DNA from: Paramacrobiotus metropolitanus
Lineage: Eukaryota; Tardigrada; Eutardigrada; Parachela; Macrobiotidae
Assembly (NCBI RefSeq): GCF_019649055.1
Contig: NW_026570395.1
Span: forward strand, 124,001-188,000
Direction: 5' to 3'
DNA length: 64,000 bases
Shown: piece after piece, positions 46,869 to 59,310 of the stretch
Layout of the letters: every line of letters starts with the position of its first letter
How positions within the stretch are numbered: the first letter of the stretch is position 1
Position numbers and translations under genes: made by a program
The notes under the pieces: model-generated
Database searches by the model: none
The model's input: only the letters and a program-made list of their open reading frames with translations
What the model was told of the DNA's origin: nothing

Positions 46869-47084
46869 TATCGATTTTTCATGCGGTGGATATACTCGTA
46901 CATAGAATATTATATGATAGACGGCGGTGTAAAAACACTACATCCAAAGCGGCTGGTACATAATGTGTAGCTACATATCGGTAAATGTACGCTTCAAAAA
47001 ACCAGGGAAATTTATCTTCTATTCCGCGGCGGCGTAAATCGCCTATGTATTACAGTCTTTTACGAAAATTATACAAGTTTGACC

Positions 47085-48984
47085 ATGTCGCTCAGCGGAA
47101 AAGTAGTCCTTGTTACGGGCGCATCGCGGGGGATCGGGAAAGGTATCGCTCTGCAACTGGGACAAGCTGGTGCTGTTGTTTACATTACAGGTACTTCCGC
47201 AGTTTAACCGAAAAAATTCATAATATCGGATTGAAAACTGAGCGTTGTACGCGACGTATTTTTAGTTCGAGCTTTAACAAAAATAGTGCACTTGCAGGAA
47301 GAACCATGAAGGCATCAAATGCAGCAGCCGGCCCGGGATGTCTCCAGCACACCGCCGACGAAGTGCAGCGTCGTGGAGGCCAGTGCATTCCGCTCTTGTG
47401 TGACCATAACCGGGATGAGGAAATTGATGCGGTCTTTCAGCAGATTATCAAGGAGCAGGGACACCTGGACATTCTGGTGAACAATGCGTATTCCGGCGTG
47501 CCAGCACTGCTGGAGAACTACGGAAAACCGTTCTGGGAGATAACGGAAGACGTGTGGGATGCCGTTAACGGGGTGGGCCTACGGTAATCGGAAGTAGGAA
47601 ACAAGCTACAATGTCTCGTGTTAAGTACTCTACTACGGTATACATATGTTTTCGAATTTGATTAATATAATTGCTAAGTTATAATAAGATTGTATTGTAA
47701 GTAATCAATATGTTACAAAGTAAGTATGAGGTTATATGTGATACGTAGTTGTATTGTTTTCCACGATACACGCGGGGATATTGTGGAGACAAAAAATTGT
47801 AAAAGGTTTGCCGTAGACGCCAAATTAAGAACAGCTGACAATATCTATTTAAAATGAAAAAATATTAATGTATATTGTTGATTTCCATACAGGAACCATT
47901 ACATTTGCGCTGTTAAAGCCGCTCGCATCATGACGCAGCAAAAATCCGGATTGATCATCAACGTGTCGTCATCAGGGGCGGTGGTTATTTTTTCACACCG
48001 GTCTACGGAATCGGAAAAGCAGCAGTATGCGGTTTATTTGTCTTGCTTTTTGTGCGAAAGCATAAAAATAGTAGAGAAAACCTCCATCTATCTGCACTCT
48101 TTGAAGCTGTTAATTAATAACAAACTAATCCAGTAATTATTTGCTTTAGTGTGATAGGATGGCAGCCGACTGTGCCATTGAGCTAAGACCACACAATGTG
48201 ACCTTTATTAGCCTCTGGCCAGGCGCCGTGAAAACGGAGATGATCAGCGAGAATCTCAGTGGCAAGGGCAAGATTGCCCAAAATCACAATATGGCGGCGA
48301 TTGGCTTTGGAGAATCAACGGAATTCCCAGGGATGTGTATCGTGGCATTAGCGAAAGGTCAGTATCCACTACTCAGTTCTGCGCTCGTATACATACCTGG
48401 GAGTCTATGACGTACAAGTGCGGTACATGTAATTTGAATATGCATGCGCGGTAGTATGAAAATTAGTATAGTGTTACCGTACAGCGTATAGTTGCTCAAA
48501 GCGTACGTAAACAAATTTTACGGGGATTGCGATTTGCGAGCTAAGACTGCAAAGCTCACGTCAGTCATTCATTGAACTGAGTGAACTGAATGGTTTGTAT
48601 GGGATGGCTAAATTAACATTGAAATCTGCCCGATTTTGCTCAGTATTTTGGACTTGCCGGATTGCTCAAACTCAGAGATGAGACTTTAAAAATTGTAAAA
48701 ACTTTAATTCTTGAAGAATTATGCAAAATCATGTGGTACGTTCAATTAGCAAATTGCTTTCTCTGTCTACCTGATTCAGCACCGGTTTTCATCCTTCGTG
48801 AAAATTATGAGGCGAGCGCATAAAAAAATACGAAATATTTTTACGAAAATCCGCAACTGATTGTGCATTCAACTTCGATAGTCTGATTTGTTTTACAGAT
48901 CCCAACATCTTACAGCGTACTGGCAAAGTGATTTCCACCTCCGCCATTGCACGAGAATTCAAGCTGAAAGATAATCCGGTGTAA
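47085..48984 (+). pseudogene. second DHRS1-like dehydrogenase, one-base deletion
   Basis: Exons 47,085-47,190, 47,298-47,583, 47,893-48,024, 48,150-48,357 and 48,899-48,984 match the upstream gene exon for exon, except that its exon 2 is continuous where gene 1 has an intron. Motifs: VTGASRGIGKGIALQL, HLDILVNNAYSGV, LIINVSSSGAV, SLWPGAVKTEM. Exon 3 is 132 bases against 133 in gene 1: after SSGAV the frame must shift by one base to read FFTPVYGIGKAA, which carries the catalytic Tyr and Lys. The total of 818 bases is not a multiple of three. Either a recent loss of function or a sequencing error; the rest is well kept. Confidence 0.75.
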
Positions 48985-50065
48985 AGTTCACGCCGACAGA
49001 CGAGCATTAAATACTTGAAACCGGCATGTTCCTGTTGCAATAAATTCAGTTCGAAGGCCCCGATTCCGGCAAAAACTTATTGTAACTGCCGTATCTCGCG
49101 CGTGCGTGATTCGTAGATGCCTGAAAAATTCATATCCATATGATGTGTAATCTGTGTATTTTCTGCAAGCATTTTGCTAATGCAAAAATCCGCACCACCA
49201 GAAATATTCTGCTAGATGAATGTCATTAGCAGGCTGCAAATAAAACGAAATTTTACTGCCAGACTGATTGCTGTGATTATTCGGGATTATGATAGGAATG
49301 GTGATTGCTGATCTACCGCTTGTCCATTCTAATGCGATGGTAAAATGACGAATTATCGCAACCACCACTTAGTGACGGTTGTTGTTCGCAGCACCGCAGT
49401 CGGATTTGACAGATCAGTGCTGTATTCGTACACGATACGTTTTTACGCACGTTCACTTCTCGGAAGGTTTTCGGTCATTTGTGAAGGCTCTTCGGAAGGA
49501 TATCCAACTGGACTGTGAACATGTTAATTTGGTAGAAAATTTATAGCGTCTATAGCTTACTTTCAGCAGCTTTTGACGGGAGTTGCGAGGGTGCTATGAC
49601 ACGGCTTGCTCCTCATAATAGAGTTGAAACTTTGTGTTAAACTGCCAAAAAAACCGAATGACGGCAGAGGCGGCAAAATGCTACGTATTGCAATACGAGA
49701 ACAAAAGTTTTCATTACAGTCTGAAGTTTATTACTTGGTACCCGATAAGAATAATATCGTCAGTACATTCCTTTACAGTAACTTACCCTTTACATCATTC
49801 TTAAGCTTTACGCATCTCAAAGAAGTGTTCTAATCGAGTGTCACAGGGCCGGTCTGTTCGCTAAAATACCGGCACTTAAGCGATCTGTTCAACATGCGTT
49901 TTCTTGTTTCCTACAATCTGTGCGTTTTGTATAATCGTAAAACCTTTTACGAATCTAGTGCCATATAAATCTAGCTATAATTAATCTAGTGCCATATCTA
50001 GCTGTTTTCAGGGTTCAGAGACTTTAGACAAAACATTCTAAATTAACACCAGACGTACATAATAA
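48985..50065. other. intergenic, nothing recognised
   Basis: No gene. A short direct repeat of ATCTAGTGCCATAT lies at 49,955-49,999. Confidence 0.45.
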
Positions 50066-50094
50066 ATGACAATTAACGAGTTAATTGATGTTAA

Positions 50095-53000
50095 TGTTAG
50101 CTGGAGGACATGCGCTCCCGCTCTCTCTCCTTTCGCCGTGTGTTGCGAGTTACGTGAGTCTGTTGGTGGCGCTGCGCGTCGCCGTGGCGCTTAGATCAAA
50201 GCGGCCGCCGTCATGCACGGGCATGCTGTTTGCACTTGGCACTGTTTCGTGTGCTCGCATTGCATGGTTCTGCAGTTCTCATTGCTGTCTGTCTGTGCTC
50301 CTTCGATATCGTGTGCGCGCGAGTGATCTCTGTTCTTTTATCTTGATCTCTCGCGAGTGATCTCTGTTCTCTGGGAGATTTTTCATCTTCCTAGATCTGC
50401 ATCTTGGATTTCGGAATGTTTAGCCGTTCCGCGCGCCGTGTTCCGCGCACCTGCGACAGCTGATATCTAGCTGCCATCTGTGCGATGGTTCAGCTCTTCG
50501 TTTATCGCTCTCTAAGTCTGTCAGGCTGTCACCATCGGTAACTGGCTATATCCTCGCCAGAATTTCAGATCAGCTCTTTATGCGTCATCAAAATCCACAC
50601 CGCATCCGAAGAGCCAAGCCGAAGCGAACAGCTGCACTCAGCTTGAACGCGTTACGTCGCTCACACGTTAAGCGGCCCTCCAGAGGACCATCAGTGCGAA
50701 GGATAAAGCGCACACGATCAACCACTGCTCAGCGGACAAGTTACAGCCGTCATCAATTATCTGCTGTGGCTAGCCCAACGGGAAGACAGGCCACGAAGGA
50801 AAGCTGCACCACTTTTGACGCGAGCCCTTCATTGGACGGCAGGACAGGCCTCCAGCTACGGTGGCGACTCGCACCACGACGTCAGCCAAGCCACCGACGA
50901 CGGCAACACAGGCCTTCAACTACGGCTGCATCTCCACCGGACAGCAAAGAAGGACCCTAACTACGGCCGCTCTACCTCCGGCAGCGACAACCCCCTTCCA
51001 ACGGCCGGGCACCAAGCTAGGCCACTGGCGAGAGCTGCACCATCCTCGGACGGCAAGGTACCGCACCTCCCTTGGACGGCTGACAGGCTCGTTACCCTCG
51101 GCGGCCCACACATCCGACAGCAAGCTAGGGATCTAGCAAGGGCACTTTTCTCGGACACCAGACAGGTCCCTACTCAACGCAGGCGTGCACCTTCGACGGC
51201 CGGTGTGCCCCGCCAACGTCGGCTGCACCTTCCTCGGACGGCAGACAGGCCCCTTGGCTACGGCGGCGCCCTCCTCCGACGGCAAGCAGGCACAGCAACA
51301 ACGGACGCATCTTCTTCGGACGGCAGACCGGTCCGCTAGCAACGGTTGCGCCTTCCTCGGACGGCTTACCAGGCCACCAACTTAGGCTGCGCCTACCTCC
51401 GACGGCAAGCAGACTCCCAGCGGCGGTTGCAACTTCCTCGGAGGGTATACCAGGCCACCAACTTCGGCTGCGCCTTCCTCCCACGGGAAGCAGACCCCCA
51501 GCTTTCCTCGGACGGCAAACAGGCCCCCTAGCAACGGCGGCGCCCTCCTCCGACGGCAAAGTAGGCCCACCAGTGACGGCTGCATCTTCCCCGGACGGCA
51601 GTTAGGCCCCTTCCAGCGGCGGCGCCCTCCTCCGACGGCAAGTAGGCCTAATGGCCCACCAATGGCGGCTGCTTCTTCCTCGGACGGTAGTCAGGCCCCT
51701 TTCAACGGCGGCGCCCTCCTCCGACGGCAAGTAGGCTTAATGGCCCACCAATATCGGCTGCATCTTCTTCGGACGGCAGGCATGCCCCCTTCCAACGGCG
51801 GCGCCCTCCTCCGACGGCAAGTAGGCCCACCAGTGACGGCTGCATCTTCCTCGGACGGCTGACAGGCCCCCTTCCAGCGGCGGCGCCCTCCTCCGACGGC
51901 AAGTAGGCCCACCAGTGACGGCTGCATCTTCCTCGGACGAGAAACATGCCACTTAGCAACGGCGGCGCCCTCCTCCGACGGCAAGTAGGCCCACCAGTGA
52001 CGGCTGCATCTTCCTCGGACGGCAGACAGGCCCCTTTCAACGGCGGCGCCCTCCGACGGCAAGTAGGCCCACCAGTGACGGCTGCATCTTCCTCGGACGG
52101 CAGACAGGCCCCTTCAAGCGGCGGCGCCATCCTCCGACGGCAAGTAGGCTTAATGGCCCACCAATGTGGCTGCATCTTCCTCGGACGGCAGACAGGCCCC
52201 TTCCAGAGGCGGCGCCCTCCTCCGACGACAAGTAGACCTAATGGCCCACAAGTGACGGCTGCATCTTCCTCGGACGGCAGACAGGCCCCTTTCAACGGCG
52301 GCGCCTCCACCGACGGCAAGTAGGCCTACCAGTGACGGCTGCATCTTCCTCGGACGACAGACAGGCCCTCCCAGCGGCGGCGCCCTCCTCCGACGGCAAG
52401 TAGGCTTAATGGCCCACCAATGACGGCTGCATCTTCCTCGGACGGCAGACAGGCCCCCTTCCAACCGCGGCGCCCTCCTCCGACGGCAAATAGGTTCAGT
52501 GGCCCATCAATGTCGGCTGCGCCTTCCTTCGACGGCAAGCAGACCCTTAGCGGCGGTTGCACTTTCCTCGGACGGCATACAAGGCCATCACCTCCGGTGC
52601 GCCTACCTCCGACAACAAGCAGACCCACCAGCGAGGCTGCAACTTCCTCGGACGGGAGTCAGGTCTCTTAGCAACGACGGCGCCCTCTTCCTACTCCCAG
52701 CAGACCCCTAGCGGCGGTTGCACCTTCCTCGACGGCATACTAGGCGATCACCTCCGGTGCGCCTGCCTCCGACGGCACGCAGACCCCAAGCGGCGGTTGC
52801 GTTTTTATTTCCATTTTCCGGTGGTTGCAGTTTCCTCGGGCGGCATGCAAGGCCAACACCTCCTGTGCGCCTACTCCGACGGCAAGCAGACCCCAGCGGC
52901 GGTAGCACCTTGCGCGGAAAACCTGACCGGATCCTGACATACCGCGGATCCTGCCATACCACGTCGGGATCATCACGCTACACCGCTCCGTATCGGCAAC

Positions 53001-53289
53001 GTAACGACGCCGTAAAGATAGCCGAATTTTGCCTACTCCCAACGGAACTCCGAATCTTCTCCAAATACATCCGCAGAACCGTGCAAACTGCTGCATCCAT
53101 CCCTATATTGGGTTGTTTGGGGTTTGTTTGGGGCCTTCGGTTGCGCAGGGCACTGGTCGCTCTCTTCCGCCGACCCCGGTCGGCCGGCTTCGCTGACCCA
53201 CGGTCACCGCACACAGCCGATCACAGAGAGCACCAGCCTCCCAGCAGCCGGGGCTCCAGTGCCCCCAGTGGAGTCCGGAAGCGGTAACA
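50095..53289. mobile_element. LTR-type element relic enclosing a minisatellite
   Basis: Starts TGTTAGCTGG and ends GCGGTAACA with TTAA on both sides, the TG...CA ends and short target duplication of an LTR element. The first 246 bp equal the start of the solo LTR at 53,323 and the last ~159 bp equal its end; between them lie about 2.8 kb of other sequence, mostly the GC-rich minisatellite. No gag, pol or env coding recognised, so it is a non-autonomous fossil or an LTR with a large internal insertion. Near-identity of the shared ends suggests a young age. Confidence 0.65.
50800..52910. repeat. GC-rich ~80-bp minisatellite
   Basis: More than twenty units of about 78-82 bp (some ~94 bp). Each has two related halves, TCCTCCGACGGCAAGTAGGC and TCCTCGGACGGCAGACAGGC, joined by GTGACGGCTGCATC and AACGGCGGCGCC. 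Units are most alike in the centre (51,600-52,480) and more varied at the edges. Long frames on both strands (for example LPSEEDAAVTGG repeats) are a by-product of the periodicity. Confidence 0.9.
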
Positions 53290-53322
53290 TTAAATGACAA
53301 TTAACGAGTTAATTGATGTTAA

Positions 53323-53785
53323 TGTTAGCTGGAGGACATGCGCTCCCGCTCTCTCCTTTCGCCGTGTGTTGCGAGTTACGTGAGTCTGTTGGTGGCGCTG
53401 CGCGTCGCCGTGGCGCTTAGATCAAAGCGGCCGCCGTCATGCACGGGCATGCTGTTTGCACTTGGCACTGTTTCGTGTGCTCGCATTGCATGGTTCTGCA
53501 GTTCTCATTGCTGTCTGTCTGTGCTCCTTCGATATCGTGTGCGCGCGAGTGATCTCTGTTCTTTTACCACCCGCCACACCCTGCTGTTTTCTTCTGCTGT
53601 TATTTCGCACTTGCTCAATAAAGGGGCCTTCGGTTGCGCAGGGCACTGGTCGCTCTCTTCCGCCGACCCCCGGTCGGCCGGCTTCTCGCTGACCCACGGT
53701 CACCGCACACAGCCGATCACAGAGAGCACCAGCCTCCCAGCAGCCGGGGCTCCAGTGCCCCCAGTGGAGTCCGGAAGCGGTAACA
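53323..53785. mobile_element. solo LTR
   Basis: 463 bp from TGTTAGCTGG to GCGGTAACA, flanked by TTAA on each side, with an AATAAA at about 53,618 in a typical LTR position. It lies 33 bp after the end of the larger relic, and the TGACAATTAACGAGTTAATT segment before both elements is repeated, so target and element were duplicated together. It looks whole as a solo LTR. Confidence 0.7.
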
Positions 53786-54983
53786 TTAATTACTATTGCA
53801 CTATTGCACGCGCAATAGTGCCGGAACCGTGCGCTAAAAAGTCCACACGGAATTTGGTCATTAGCGGTACCCTGACAGAAATCCAAAGGTCAGGTCAACT
53901 ATTTTTTAAAATTTTTAAGCAACTGCTACACATGTGAAATGTTTGTTTTATTTTTAAAAAAACTGGAAAGGAAGCGACCTATGTATTACGCCCGCTCAAA
54001 CATGCATTTTTAAAAAAATTTCATCGCCAACCCGTAATTATTGTCATATTCTGTTTAATTGCGATGGTGCTAAATCAGCCCGCCTTCAGCTTATTATTAT
54101 TTCCTTCTCTGCTAACGTCATGCAGCTCACATATGACCTGTGTGCAGTGTTGGTTTAAAAATATTACGTATACCATTTCTGTAAAGGAGATGAACCAAAC
54201 AAATTTCTGGAAATTTCGAAATAGACACTGAAATGTCGCACGGTATCTCCACACAACAGCCATCGTTCGTCAAAAGACCTTTTGCATGACGCACGTATTG
54301 TTTACCTGGTTTCCCCAAAATGCCGGCTGCTAATGGTAAATGCAGCGGGCAAAATACATGTAATAATACAGGATAGTGCAAAAAATTGACGATGTACTCC
54401 GGAGGAACAGCGCACAGCTCTGACCAATCGTCCACAGTACAGCGTACTACACGGTAATACCGTGATTGCTGTATTTTTGGACACATAATCCCGGATCACT
54501 AATCACTATGATTGGATGCCACCACGTGATCACGAGCTTGATCACGGCATCCCTGGATCAGTTGAATCATGTATACGTACTGCGCAGTAGAGTTAGTACA
54601 CATATACGCCGCATACACGGGTTATAATAACACTTGTCAATGTATGCAAGCGGCGACATTGATCACACTTAGCCATATATTCCCGTAATCACCACTCTCC
54701 GGCCCTCGCTGGCTGCCTGATGAGGATTGTCCGTGTTTAAGGCGGATCCCGCGGCGCAGTCGCTCCGTCAAGTGGTCAGTAATATCCGATTGATTCAAAT
54801 GATTATCTGGCAGCAGCCCGCGTACCAGGGCTAACCCCCCGAATTGGGAACACAATCAGTTCCACGTGCGCGCTGCTGGTGGTTATAATGTCTCTGTTGC
54901 GTAGGCTGTGCGCTTAATTTAGACTGGCACTCGCAGTAAAGAACAACTAAATGATAGTGTTGAGGACGGTATACCCGCGCTGG
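53786..54983. other. intergenic, one weak open frame
   Basis: A minus-strand frame of 119 codons (54,127-54,486, from an ATG; contains RYYRVVRCTVDDWSEL and ISVSISKFPEICLVHLLY) has no motif or splice support. Otherwise nothing seen upstream of the rough promoter. Confidence 0.4.
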
Positions 54984-54991
54984 CTATATAA
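54984..54991 (+). promoter_or_regulatory. TATA box of the rough gene
   Basis: CTATATAA about 55 bases before the start codon of the homeobox gene, leaving a short 5' leader of some 25-30 bases if transcription starts at the usual distance. Confidence 0.6.
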
Positions 54992-55043
54992 CCCTACTCG
55001 ATACACAGCCCGGAGATTCTATTTTCCTCCTTAGTGCTTCAAG

Positions 55044-56694
55044 ATGCAGCATCTCAAGATAGAAGACTTTGAACCGCGAAATCCCGGCGCCTGGTCATCG
55101 GCGTCCTCGTCGTCCATCAGTTCGGGATCCAACTCACCCAAAGATAATAAGATGGGCTTCCGCAACTGGATGGTGGAGACGGAAACGGCCAGAGAGCAGA
55201 CACCACCCAGCAGTGACCTCGAGGCGTCGCTACCGTCTCCATCCAATCTACCATTCTGTAAGTTGCAAACTCAGAAAGGTTTCCAAAAAGGTTATCTTTA
55301 TTCACTTGTTCATTTGTCTTTGAGATTGTCTTTGATAATTGGTAATTACAAATTTACAATTACCGGCTAATCGAAATGACAAATACTCCCTACAGTTAAA
55401 CGATACGTAGGGGGCATTTATTCGGCGGAAACAAACGTCGTATCGTGCCTACTTTGCGACAAAATTTCCTATCGTAGTTACGAGTAATTTCCGGTGCGTG
55501 GCTTCGCATTAAGTGTGGACTGTATCACTAAAGCGCGTCGTACGGCGTGCGGCGCTCCGAGTTATGCGGTCATTAGGCATTTTTTCAGCTCTATGATATG
55601 AAAGAATTTTGGCAGCATGAAATTAGCAGATTTAGCTAATATACCCCAAATATTAAGTAAGAAAATTTACCTACGGCGAACAGTTTAACCTGATAGAGCA
55701 TTAAATGCGCTAACTGTTATTAGCGGAATTAAAGTAAAGGAAGTGCCCAGAAGGAATAGCACAAATTAGGCGCTGCGCCAAGTGACACAACTTGTTCATC
55801 CACTATTTCATGTTTTGTCATTAAAGGCCATTGTATTCTTTAGGAAACCGCATATTCTGAATATTTTCTCTAATAGTCCCGCGTAAACGCCGCGAATCGC
55901 GCAAAGAGCGTCGTGCCCGGACGACCTTTACCAGCCAGCAGACCCAGATCCTGGAAGCAGAATACCGCCGCTCCGAGTACATTAGCCGACCGCGCCGCTA
56001 CGAACTGGCCACCCAGCTCAGTCTCAAAGAAGTCCAGATCAAAATCTGGTACCAGAACCGCCGCGCTAAGGATAAACGCATCGAAAAAGCATCCTGGGAT
56101 CGACAATACCGGTAAGCCGGCGCTTATATCATTCTCTGGTCATAGAAACGCTTTAACTGCGCACACCATAAATAGCCGCAAGTGCGCGCTAACAGCATGT
56201 TGTAATGAGAAATGTCCCCAATCAAACGCCAGAGAGAGAACGAGAGAGAGCGGGCCTTGCGTGTGTCGCTGCAGTCAAGTTGTTATTGTTAAACCCCAAT
56301 GATCAGTTTATCCTGGCTATGTATAACGACGTGGTTAATAACAGCAATTTCCGTTCTGTATGTTATTCAATTGGGGGCTCATCCTCTTTCTCTCTATGAA
56401 AACAGATGTCTTGGCCTGATGGCGGTGGCAGCGGCCGGTCAGTTTCCAGCCGGCGGGACAACGCCACCCGCCACGACCGCCACCGGATCATTGAGTGCCA
56501 ATTATCGCCAGTTACTGACGAACAATCCAGCCACTCCACATCCGCTGCACATCTTCCCCACCGGCAGTCATGCGCCCCTCTCGCTCCCCTTTCCCTTCCT
56601 GACCACCATGCATATGGCAGCGGCAGCCGCGGCGGCGGCGCGCGCAGGAACGGCACAATTTAATGTCGACAAGGAAAAAGTTAAAATCAAGTGA
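55044..56694 (+). CDS. ro: homeobox transcription factor, rough orthologue
   Basis: Three exons (55,044-55,257; 55,877-56,111; 56,406-56,694) join in frame to 738 bases, 245 residues. Exon 1 is Ser-rich with an acidic start ([20 protein letters not shown]). Exon 2 carries the homeodomain (about residues 82-141): [54 protein letters not shown], followed by KA and [19 protein letters not shown] and the trailing YR are the signature of Drosophila rough. Gln50 and Asn51 are kept; position 49 is Tyr instead of the near-universal Phe. Exon 3 has a low-complexity tail with a run of Ala and ends EKVKIK. A nuclear DNA-binding regulator; in flies it acts in photoreceptor patterning. Confidence 0.88.
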
Positions 56695-58489
56695 CACCGG
56701 GAAACGTTTCAAATGAGTCATTTTGTTACTATATAAAGCGAATTATACACGTTGTTTTCTTAATATGGATGATAATTTAGAATTAATTTTTAGTGTGGTG
56801 TACTGCGTACAGATGCACACCATTATTATTGATTTTTTTATTATTATCATGATTGCGGCGCTGTTTGTAATAATCTTAGCGGCACATTTCAATAGGCACT
56901 GATTTATCATCATAATCTGCGGCCGAAATCCCATTTGCGGATTCTGGGCGCACTAATCCATTTTCGATCATGATTGGCCAATTGAGAGCGTTGCTTAATG
57001 AAGTGACTGATTAGTGCGTGACTCGGACTGGTCGGATAGGACGATGTGCGTGTCAGCCTGCAAAGCCACTGATTGATCGGTTGGCGATACAAGCGGAACA
57101 CGCCCCTCATTGATGAGCAATTTTCAAGCTAGTTAGCCGAATGTAATGAGCCAGCAAACATACGCGGTTGAGAGCCTGCACGCTAACCAACAAATCGCGC
57201 CAATCATACTTCCACTTTGCACCTGCTTGTTGGGGCGGTAATGTGTTGTTAAAAACAGATTAAGCGGAAGGGACTTTACAACCGACTTGCGGCTGCGCAG
57301 TTAGCCATTGACAATACAGTAATAATATCAAAACAGAATTGTACTGTAAACTGCAAAAAACAGTTTGTCAATCTACAGTATTAGAACTGTATGTATTGTA
57401 CACCCCATGGCAATCCGCACAGCTAAGCGTAAAGTGGTGTGTAGTGTCCGCATAAGGTAATCAAAAAAAAACACAACTGAAATTTTAAGAGAATAAAAAT
57501 ATTTATTTATAAATATCCTTAAGCGCAGACACTAGTGTCGCTCATAGAAAAAAATTGGGCAATTTCATGACGCATGCAGTAATTGTAACTATGTATGCTC
57601 TGTTATAATAAAAAGTTTAACAATTTTTGCCATGTACAGATACAGTACTCGTACTATTTATTAATTTTCACGTACGTACGTATACAACCACAGCCCAGTA
57701 TGCCTACTCTAGCAAAAAGGTCGCGCATGTCGTAAGCGCAGTAAAAGGGGATTTGCCGTGAAAAAATTGGGTGCTTGGATGCACCGAATATACTTTCTTC
57801 CAGACCTTTTCCTAATAAGAAAAAAATTTGGGAGAAGCAGATCGTCGGTTTACTGGATCTCGTTAAAATTCCCCGTAAAGCCAACGCGGCAACGGCATTA
57901 GGCAGGTTGCCAATGAAAAGTAAACCTCTTGATGGTAACGATATGGTCAGTTTTCCGACTCTTAAGCACACAGGCTGTTAATTTCCGCGCTAACATGCTG
58001 AAATGTGAATAAAATAGTAAAAATGGGGACTGATGTGATTTATAACTTAGGACGGTTCTGCACGGCGAAGCGTTTAAAACCAGTAAACCATCATTCAAAT
58101 TTTAGTTGGCCTGAATATTGAAATACGTAATTTGTGGCAAAGTAATATCAAAATCAAATATTTGCATTAATGTTATTTGCCTAACGGTTAATGTGATCTT
58201 TTCGCAAATCTCTTTTTTAAAGGTCTGTAAAATGGGTCCAACACAAGGCTATCTATGGTCTCGGAAGCATGCAACTGCATTTGCAAGATTCTGAAACTGG
58301 CAATTGTCAGCGCAATTTTTATAACGTCAATTTTCCGAGTTGCAAAGGTATAATATCCGATAGCGAGCTGGACAAGCAAGTGCCGAGGTTATACAACAGC
58401 GGCTCACCCTAGTCTGGTACCAGGCCCAGGATCCAGCGAGGATATGAATTGTGGGCTTCAAATGTAGCAAACTAGACAGTTGATAATTA
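56695..58489. other. intergenic, nothing certain
   Basis: Contains the rough 3' flank. Opposed open frames at 57,654-57,981 (about 105 codons on minus, 68 on plus) have no motif. No repeat family recognised. Confidence 0.4.
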
Positions 58490-59310
58490 TCACAAGTTCG
58501 AACCGATTACATTGAGGTTCACCGTCTGCCGTATCCATTCATGTAGGTCCGGGTACAGTCGGAACCAACATTCCACAGGACCGCCGTCATTTGGCGTCAG
58601 CTTTTTTAAGTACATCCTGTAGCTAACCGTTTCTTGCGGATCGTCGTCAGTGCCACTTGAGGTCACATTTTTTAACGTCGTATGCCGCCAGTAAGGACCC
58701 AGGAACGTCCGGTAGGGCTCATCACAGGGAGCGGCAATTACACGACCGTTATGGCGCCACATCCATTTGTTGCGATAATCTGTGACCATGTACTTGGGCA
58801 AAGAAATGGACACGCTGCATTTAAACATTACACTTTCTCCGACTTTCGTCCACACGTCCTGCATTTTGTCCACGAAAAGGTCACGAGCGCTGCGTAGTCG
58901 TGGCAAAATTTTGTAGCGCCGCAGGGTGTCGTGCTGGTCGCGGACAAGATCCTTCAACAACAAACACACCACTTCGCCGCTGGAATGGATGGTTACGTTG
59001 GTGATGCGAAAGAAGGCCACGATGCTGCTCTGCGAGAAACTAAAGTTGCCCCAGTTAGACCCACCGGCCCGCAATGGCACGGCGCGACCTTGATCGAAAA
59101 CGAGGACGCCGTGATGTGTCCAGGATATGATGTTTATTGCGGCGCTTTCCGGGATTTCGCATGTCATTGTGACTTCCGCTCCCAAGCGCGGACGCCGTAT
59201 TTGCCAGTCCGTTGCCACACTGGCAGGGTTGACTGCCGGGCTGCTTGGAAACTGCAGCTGGATTATGTCGGCTCGCCGGATGCCAACTCCGTCGTCCACT
59301 ATGCCGTCTA
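58490..59310 (-). CDS. two-Ig-domain secreted protein, paralogue B (last exon)
   Basis: Exon after a TTATGTAG acceptor, same phase as paralogue A, about 272 residues to the stop at 58,490. Ig domain 1: VTMTCEIPES, ISWTHHG, SGEVVCLLL; domain 2: VMFKCSVSI, KWMWRHNGR, GGPVECWFRL. N-glycosylation sites NFS, NVT. About two thirds of residues agree with paralogue A, including DWxIRRPRLGAE and LRRYKILPRL, so both are probably functional. The upstream signal-peptide exon is not identified; an apparent extension to 59,356 has no ATG and crosses the acceptor. Confidence 0.68.

Noticed and set aside
51691-52319. Frames of 123-205 codons reading LPSEEDAA and CRPRKMQP repeats
   Set aside because: By-products of the ~80-bp minisatellite, open on both strands; not genes.
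50800-52910. CRISPR-like regular repeat spacing
   Set aside because: Units are directly adjacent with no unique spacers and sit in an animal genome; it is a minisatellite.
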